Below are positions 57,731-64,000 of a DNA stretch of 64,000 bases, one piece after another. A program made the translations under genes and the position numbers. The stretch comes from Terana coerulea. Its lineage: Eukaryota; Basidiomycota; Agaricomycetes; Polyporales; Phanerochaetaceae. Position 1 is the stretch's first letter. Each line of letters opens with the position of its first letter. The stretch is from assembly GCA_024811115.1 (NCBI GenBank), contig JAKOGH010001126.1, positions 1 through 64,000 of the forward strand. Reading direction: 5' to 3'. The notes under the pieces were generated by a model. The model did no database searches. It worked only from the letters and a program-made list of their open reading frames with translations, and had not been told where the DNA came from.

Positions 57731-60057
57731 ATGTCCATCGTACTTTATCTTCTTTTGTTGCAACTCAGCTTCGTCTCACTCTGTTCGGTGGAAGAATATA
57801 TCCTGGTCAGTTCGCGCACGTTTCTTGTGCATGACCTCAATCTAACAATAATGCGGTACAGGTGAAGAGCGACACCTCCTTCCTACAGTCACCCATACCA
57901 TGCAGTCTTGTACGGCTTGTTTTGCAACTGTTCGCGTCGTTTCTACGGATCCCTGCCCATTTCTTCGCTTGCTTTGGCTACAAGCACTCTCACTTGCATG
58001 AGTTCTCGAACGTGGCGCGAAGGACTATTGCGGTGCGTGACTAAGCGATATTTGTCTCACTTGTGCTTGACACAGCATATATAGCGCCTCGGCTTTCGCA
58101 CGGCTGAAGAACTTTCCCTGGAGGCCGCGCTGTTGGCTAGCCAGGCTGAATTGGACCAAGAACGAAGACAGAACGTCCATCATGACCGTCTCCAGTCCCT
58201 TCTAGATCACGCTCAGTCCGACGTCCGCCGACTGCGTAGGGACAATGCTGCACTCGACGTCAAGTTACGCGAAACCCAGGCAGAATGTGCAGACCTCTGT
58301 CTTGCGCATGAGCGCAAATGTGAAGAATACGACAACTACATGCAATGGGCCTCCAAAGAACGAGATTCGCTGTTCCAACTTCTCTTCGTCGAGCGCTGCG
58401 ATGCTGGAAAACAACAAGACGACATGGACGACGCCCATCTACGCATCCGGGAGCTGGTGGTCAAACTCCGTAGCGCTGAAGAGATGCATCGCCGGACCAG
58501 GTCGACACTCGACGATGTGGAAAAAGACCGTAGCCAAGTCAGCACGCGCCTCTCTAGTGTCCAGTCAGAAGTAACTCGACTCAAGACTGCTCTACACGTT
58601 GCTGAACAGCAATGTAGTCTCATCAAGCTTCGCTCGGCGACCCTTCACAAACAACGCACTCAAACCATCAAACATTCACTCCGTATGCTATTCATACTTT
58701 GGAACCTGCTCAGATGCCTCCGTGGGCGACTCGCTACCACTAAGGATCGTGCAGACCGCGCGGTCAGGCAGAAGGTTGAAGCACACTGGAGGAACATGCG
58801 CATCAACGCTGCCAGCGAAGGCCTCAAGAATCAGCTCGAGCAACTTCGCTTCCAACGGGACACCTTTGAAGAAGTGGCCGCTAACTATCGCAAGAAGTAC
58901 GACCAATCCACTGACGCCCGTCGCGTAGGCCGCTGGGGGATTCAACACTTTCTACGATATGACCGTGCCTCGATACTTGACAAATACGAAGAGGCTCTTG
59001 TCTGCGCTTCTGGTTCTCTGGCGATGCAACCGGCTCCTATCTCAGCGACTTGTCGATTCTCATGCTCTGCTGCGGTCTCTGGGGCGTACTCCTGGTCGCT
59101 ATGTCGAGTTTGCCGAAGCATCCGTCCAGGCGGCTCCTAACGTTAGTGAAGCTGCGGTTCAAGCATCACTGGAGGAAGAGCTCACCATCTCCGCCGTGAC
59201 CTATGCTGATGTCTCAGTCGAATGTTCGCCCGCGGCTGCTTCCATACTGGAAACTGCTGATGTCGCCGTCCAATGCTGTCCTCCTGAGATACCTGCCGTT
59301 CCAGTGCCTGTCGCCGCTGATGTCGCCATACAGTGCAGCCCTCTGAAGATTCCATCTTTGCGTTGCCAGCATATGCCAACGCCTCCGCGCAATACTCTCC
59401 TGCTCTTCCCACTCCTGTACCTCTGGACTATGCCGACACTTCGATTCAATGTGACACCGAACCTATGACCCATGCCGAAACCTCGCCTGTTCTTCCCGTG
59501 CCACCATCCGAAACCGCTGATCCTTCGCCGGTCGTGTCAGTGGCGCCCATTGTGGAGAACATTACTCTGGAACGCCAGATCCTCGCTGATCGGGTCGGCC
59601 ACCTCTTCCTCAAATTCCAGGCCATGGAATCCGTTCACACCGCGTACCGCAACCTTCTTCTTCTGAAGACCCTTTCCCAGCCCATCGAACAAAGCGACGT
59701 CCCACCCACTGTCCCGAACACCGACGTCTCCGCACCCCTCCAGCATCACCAGAGATTCTATACCTCCAACAGGTCGAAGGCCAAAGCGTGTCGCCGATGG
59801 ACTTTAGCAACTACGTCGCCTCGCCGCCGCTCGTCGCGCGCGAAACGCTGCAGTACCAGGCCGAGCGGCGGAAGAGCGTGCGTGCCCGCGTCGCCAGAGC
59901 GTTGCCCGGATCTTCAGCCAGCCGTTGGTGCGCCTGCCGCCTGTGCAGCCAAGCAGAGCCTGTCGTGCCTGCCCAGGAGGGGTCCGCCACGGACGGCTCG
60001 CCGATGCTTCTTGACCCGCGCGGACGGGGGCTAAATGCGTCCATACACGCGAGCTAG
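57731..60057 (+). CDS. coiled-coil protein with degenerate ADVxVQCxP repeats
   Basis: No named family recognised. The likely start at 57731 gives a hydrophobic segment (MSIVLYLLLLQLSFVSLCSV). A second short exon follows (about 57863-58033, with LVRLVLQLFASFLRIPAHFF), then a long exon from 58086 (LGFRTAEELSLEAALLASQA). The central part to about 58930 is a coiled coil (LDHAQSDVRRLRRDNAALDV, HLRIRELVVKLRSAEEMHRR). From 59100 a degenerate repeat recurs at 15-25 residue spacing: AEASVQAAP, ADVSVECSP, ADVAVQCCP, ADVAIQCSP, ANASAQYSP, ADTSIQCD. A helical end follows (ITLERQILADRVGHLFLKFQ). At least three frameshifts (near 59000, 59350 and 59770) break the reading. Possibly a structural scaffold; that is inference. 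Confidence 0.62.
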
Positions 60058-60496
60058 GTGGCAACATTCTTCATGAGCTTGTGTTTTGTCGTAGCATATA
60101 CTATAGTACTCATGTTTTAATCGCTCAACGGTCAAACTGTTTTGAAATTTCTAGGCTTGTATCATGCAATTCATTGTATTCTCATCTGTTCTTGTGTACC
60201 AGCACCATCATGAAGTGAGGCCGCTTTTGCCGTTGTGCGTACATTTTCCACGAGGGATTTCTCCCTTGAGTTTCCTTGGCTCATGACTGGCAGGCACGGG
60301 CCTTATGACACACCGAAAGCAGGTTGCGCCACATGAGTTCGCATTCCACGAAAAGTATACAATTACATTCCCAGCAAGCTATCGAGTCTTCAACCTATGA
60401 TGTCTGCATAGCCCAGCGATTCTACTGAAAGCGATCTGCAAGAACAATGTGTCAACACATGCTCGGAAAGCATTTCGGAACACGTACGTTTGTGGC
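60058..60496. other. convergent intergenic region
   Basis: This is the shared 3' region of the coiled-coil gene and the first BTB gene. No gene is seen. Confidence 0.45.
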
Positions 60497-61562
60497 TTAA
60501 TTGACAACATCTTGAGGATCGTCCTGCGCCTTCAACACCTCCCACTCCGGGAGCCCGAACATCTGCGGCAGCCTGTCCCAGAGCTTCCTCGTGACATTCT
60601 CAATGTGCTCCATGATGGTCGCCTGGCAGGGTGCGCAGACACCCATCGATGCGACCGCTGCCTGTGGGTTGGCGGTGCATCAGTCCTGGTAGGGCTCTAC
60701 ATCCCCCACGCGTGCGAGTGCAGACCGCGCCTGGCTGAGCAACGTGTTGGTGTCCTGACCGTTTTGGCAGCTCAACCGTGCGAACGTAGACTGGAGAAAG
60801 GCAGTGACGTCTCTAAGCTCCTCGTGCTTCAAGGTTTCCCGGCCGAGCACGAACTTGTTAACGATGTCCTGCTTGGACGCCTCCGCGATGGGGAGGCTGT
60901 TCAACAGGCTGAGGGCCTCGCCAAGAGGTCGCTTGGCGACGGCATAGTATATGGCAGGGAGGATGGCGCGGACATCGGCTTGAATGGCTAGGACGATGAA
61001 GACGCTCAACTCATCCTCGGTAGGAGCTATCAGGCGGGTAGAGCTGCGCGTCTTCCACAAGGTGTAGTTGGATGGGTAGGCTGACATGAGGAGTCCTACG
61101 GCATGGCGGCGAAGGGAGGTGGCAAGGTACTTGGTGCTGAGCAGCGCCACCGCGGCAACGACCTCCAGTTTGTTCCGAACTCCGGGACGGAAGTAACTGC
61201 ATGGTAGATCAGTGAGACGCTTCAACAAATAAACGATTGAAAAGGAATGCTCACGAAAAATCGTAGATGGCCTTCAGGAAATGGCGGAGGTCCGTGGCCT
61301 TATCGTCCAACCGAACGACAGGGCAGCCGTCGAATGTCTCCGAACCGTCATCGGACGTGGGCTGCGGGATGGAGACCATGTCGCGGAAAGCCTCGCAGGC
61401 GGCCGCAAGAATACTCATATGCACACGGAACGCAGTCTTGTCGGCGACCAGGACGACGCTGCCGTCTGCATACCAGATGTCCGTGCTCTTCGTGAAATCC
61501 ACGCCAGGAGGCTTGGTGTCCTTCAGTTTAAGCATGTCGCTCAGCTTGTCACCGCTGTCCAT
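60497..61562 (-). CDS. BTB/POZ domain protein, copy 1 (in-frame premature stop)
   Basis: Two exons (61255-61562, 60497-61196). The BTB domain fills exon 1: FTKSTDIWYADGSVVLVADK, TAFRVHMSILAAACEAFRDM, PVVRLDDKATDLRHFLKAIY. Exon 2 opens YFRPGVRNKLEVVAAVALLS and continues as a helical C-terminal domain of the kind common in agaricomycete BTB families. At 60680-60682 (complement) a TGA stands where the paralog has TGG (EPYQDW). The frame then stays open for about 60 codons with clear paralog similarity (CAPCQATIMEHIE, PQMFGLPEWEVLKA) and ends at 60497. Truncated by nonsense mutation, or one base miscalled. Confidence 0.82.
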
Positions 61563-62049
61563 GTCTTTCTCAAGTAGAGATACGAAAGTATGAGAGGGAC
61601 GTTGGAGATGGGCTGGAGCGAGGACCGATGGTGAAGGTAAGAGGCAAGGCGAGCTGAGGGGTTACGGGGCGTTCTGCTTTGCTTTCACCAGGTTGCCCTC
61701 GGTGATTCCCACTTCTGCAAGTTATTTTGATGTGCCCTAAGATAACCATGAGCTTGCCCGAATATATTTTATGACCCTGCAAGCATTTAACGTTCCCAGC
61801 TATTTTCATTGTGATACGTAGTCACAGCGCGTACCACTATGAATGCAGTAAAAGTAGTGATGCTCAGTGCCGGACTTCCACCCGTTCCGTCAGTGCTCCA
61901 TTGCCGCGTAGCCGTCAGGTCGCTGGGAGCAAATCTCCTTGCAGCCTTGCGCAGCTCAAGAATTACTCCTTACAAAATAAGAAGGGTGGAATCAGATGAG
62001 GCAATCGGAAAGATAGAGGTTGGTATTGATTACCGACGTCTCTATCGCA
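61563..62049. other. spacer between BTB paralogs
   Basis: Promoter of BTB copy 1 and 3' flank of copy 2. No gene is supported. Confidence 0.45.
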
Positions 62050-63111
62050 TTAGGCCACATCATCAGTGTCATCCTTGGCCTTTAGGACATCCCACCCCGG
62101 AAGCCCGAACAGCTCGGGCAAGCGTCCCCAAATCTTTCCACAAGCATCCTCGATGTGCTGCTGGATTGTAACCCGGCAATTTGCGCAGATGTTGATTGAG
62201 GGTCCCACCGCCGAGGGGTCAGCAATGCACCAGTCCTGGTAGGGTTCCACGTCTGTGATACGAGCGAGCGCGGTACGCGCATAATTGAGGAGCAGGTTGG
62301 TGTCGTTGGGGCCGTTTTGGCAGTTTGCTCTTGCGAAAGTAGGCTGCAGGAACGCAAGGACATCTCTAATTTCCTCTCGCTGCAGGCGCTCGCGACCGAC
62401 GATGAACTTGGAGGTGATGTCGGCTCGGGAGGCATCGGAAAGGGGAAGGGTAAGGATTTGTGTGAGGACCTCAGTTAAAGGTCGTTTAGACGCGGCGTAG
62501 AAGACGCCAGGAAGGATTACAGGCACATCGGCCTGCTCCGCGAGCGTGACTAGGACGCTAAACTCGTTCTGTATGGCGGGTAACAGGCGGATGGTGTTTC
62601 GCTTCGTCCAGGACGCCCAGTCCGAGGGGTATGCAGTCGTGAGCAGTCCGATGGCGTGACGCCGGAGTGCGGGTGCCATGTATTTGGTACTGAGCCGCAG
62701 GACAGCAGCCACCACTTCGATTTTGTTCTTGACTCCAGGGCGGAAATATCTGGCGATCATTCGCATGAGACACCTGAAGGGCCCGGGACGTTACTTCACT
62801 CACGAGAAGTCATAGATCGCCTTCAAGAAGTGATACAGATCCGACGCGGAATCGTGCAACCTGAGGACAGGACATCCTTCGTACGTCTCGGAACCGTCGT
62901 CAGACGTCGGTTGCGGGATTGCGGCCATATCTCTGAATATCTCGCAGGCTGACGCGAGGATACTCGTATGCACACGGAACGCAGTCTTGTCCGCGACTAA
63001 GACAACGCTGCCGTCTGCATACCAAATATCCGTGCTTTTCTTGAAGTCCACGCCGGTGGATTTGTCGTCCTCGGGTTTCAGCAAACTCGTGAGCTTGTTT
63101 TCCGCGCTCAT
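62050..63111 (-). CDS. BTB/POZ domain protein, copy 2 (intact)
   Basis: Exons 62804-63111 and 62050-62749 read in frame. The start is MSAENKLTSLLKPEDD; the BTB domain begins FKKSTDIWYADGSVVLVADK. The intron lies at exactly the same place as in copy 1 (after AIYDF). The C-terminal domain is YFRPGVKNKIEVVAAVLRLS to LPELFGLPGWDVLKAK, with a CANC pair near the end (CAPC in copy 1). BTB proteins act as dimerising adaptors, often for Cullin 3 ubiquitin ligases. In Agaricomycetes this family is large and its roles are mostly unknown. Tandem duplicate of copy 1, same strand. Confidence 0.85.
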
Positions 63112-63876
63112 CTTCTTGGTCTTTGAAAGGCGGGGTAGGTGTAGGGTTGGCGATGTTGAAGTAGGTCGATAATGAGGGTGAGAGACAAGAGTGGCGATAG
63201 TAGCGCCCACATAACATTGAGGTATCTTCGGCAATCACCGGTTGGTCACATAAACAAAGGGAAGCGTTAAGTGTAAGTAGAAGTAAGCGAGTCCATTCTG
63301 AGAGAAATCAACACTGGAGGGTATGAATGCGACAAAATTTAGGCTGCTGAGAGGAAAATGGTTTACATGAAGTTGATTGTCAGCCTTTGTTCCCGGCGGC
63401 TTTGTGGCGTTCGCTTGATGCCGAAAACGAAAATCCGGCGCTTGGTTTATGACTTGTCCTCAGTGAGCTTCAGCGACTCCCGCCACGTTCAACAGCACCG
63501 GCCGTTCCGGAGTTTACCATGTTACCTCAATTGCTGCACGATTCGTCACCTTGCCTGTCCCTGGTAAGCTCCGGAGCGCGGACACCACCGCTATCTCACC
63601 CGACCAGCACCGAGACATTTGCTCGGCCGGAGCCCCCTGTCTAGGGTTTTTCTCACAAATGTGCGCAGCACTAGAAACAATACAATTGAGTCATACGATT
63701 AACATGTGGAGATCTCATCCGGGTGGCGTATTTCAAGTTCCTTCGACTCTCCATATAACATGGGCAACATTGAAGTACCAGAATGACACTGCCGGCTGCG
63801 TGCAGATTCCGACGTGCCTATCGCTACCTCTCTCTGCGAAATCGAGCTGACGCCTTCAAGTTGGCAATCCATTAAA
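63112..63876. other. divergent region between BTB copies 2 and 3
   Basis: No gene is supported in these 765 bases, which presumably hold the two promoters. Confidence 0.45.
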
Positions 63877-64000
63877 ATGCCGGTACAGACGACATCCTGC
63901 CCCGCCCCGCCGCCGTTCAACAAACCATCCGCCGATATCATCCTACGGACCGTAGATGGCATCGACTTTCGCTGCCACAAGAACATCCTCGCCGAAGCAT
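63877..64000 (+). CDS. BTB/POZ domain protein, copy 3 (cut by window end)
   Basis: An ATG at 63877 opens MPVQTTSCPAPPPF followed by the start of a BTB domain: SADIILRTVDGIDFRCHKNI, LAEA. It is diverged from copies 1 and 2 (IILRTVDGIDF in place of VVLVADKTAF) and on the opposite strand. The gene runs past the window. Confidence 0.72.
   Translation, partial: MPVQTTSCPAPPPFNKPSADIILRTVDGIDFRCHKNILAEA

Overview
This window is nuclear DNA of a filamentous basidiomycete, most likely an Agaricomycete and possibly a polypore. The genes run on both strands and are split by many short GT-AG introns (about 46-60 nt) with CTRAC/TACTAAC-type branch sites. Codon use is GC-rich. The recognisable proteins are fungal: SAGA Spt20, a Zn2Cys6/fungal_trans regulator, Zim17, Hgh1, an App1-type DUF2183 phosphatase, a Sec72-like TPR protein and an F-box/propeller protein. 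There is no operon, plasmid or phage organisation and no CRISPR array.

Layout. Positions 1-6.3 kb hold no convincing intact gene. They carry a hairpin-forming AGTCC-rich block, the fossil of a dienelactone hydrolase (DLH) gene, a roughly 110-bp degenerate tandem repeat, a dispersed structured repeat in two copies and a possible LTR remnant. At 6.3-9.1 kb there is an intact DLH gene and a repeat-bearing spacer. From 9.1 to 19.7 kb come a Sec72-like gene, a DED1-type RNA helicase, a conserved unknown with a CPFC motif, App1 and the tRNA 2'-phosphotransferase Tpt1. At 20.2-23.5 kb there is a tandem DLH cluster (two near-complete genes around a clear pseudogene). From 23.6 to 41 kb come HGH1, SPT20, a GATA-finger protein, a fifth DLH paralog, an Sds3-like gene (with a decayed partial duplicate beside it), argininosuccinate synthase, an F-box protein, the monothiol glutaredoxin GRX5 and ZIM17. 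From 41.5 to 54.1 kb come a protein with four C2HC-like repeats, a glycolipid transfer protein, casein kinase 2 alpha and a Zn2Cys6 transcription factor whose zinc cluster is cut by a 7-nt microexon. The last 10 kb hold a tandem duplication of a small Pro/Gln-rich membrane protein with a long hairpin at the junction, a coiled-coil protein with degenerate repeats, and three BTB/POZ genes, the third cut off by the window end.

Most genes are unrelated housekeeping genes, often arranged head to head with short shared promoter regions (Sec72/DED1, HGH1/SPT20, Sds3-like/ASS, F-box/GRX5). GRX5 and ZIM17 are convergent and both serve mitochondrial iron-sulfur/Hsp70 biology. The lineage-specific parts are the DLH family, the BTB family and the membrane-protein duplicates.

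Caution on reading frames. Many conserved genes, including ones expected to be essential, are interrupted by single-base shifts, usually inside runs of G or C. This looks like homopolymer-length error in the underlying assembly. Frameshifts alone should therefore not be read as pseudogenisation here. In-frame nonsense codons (DLH copy C, the first BTB gene, the end of TPT1) are a different matter. All functional names rest on reading the translated sequence by eye; no database search was run.
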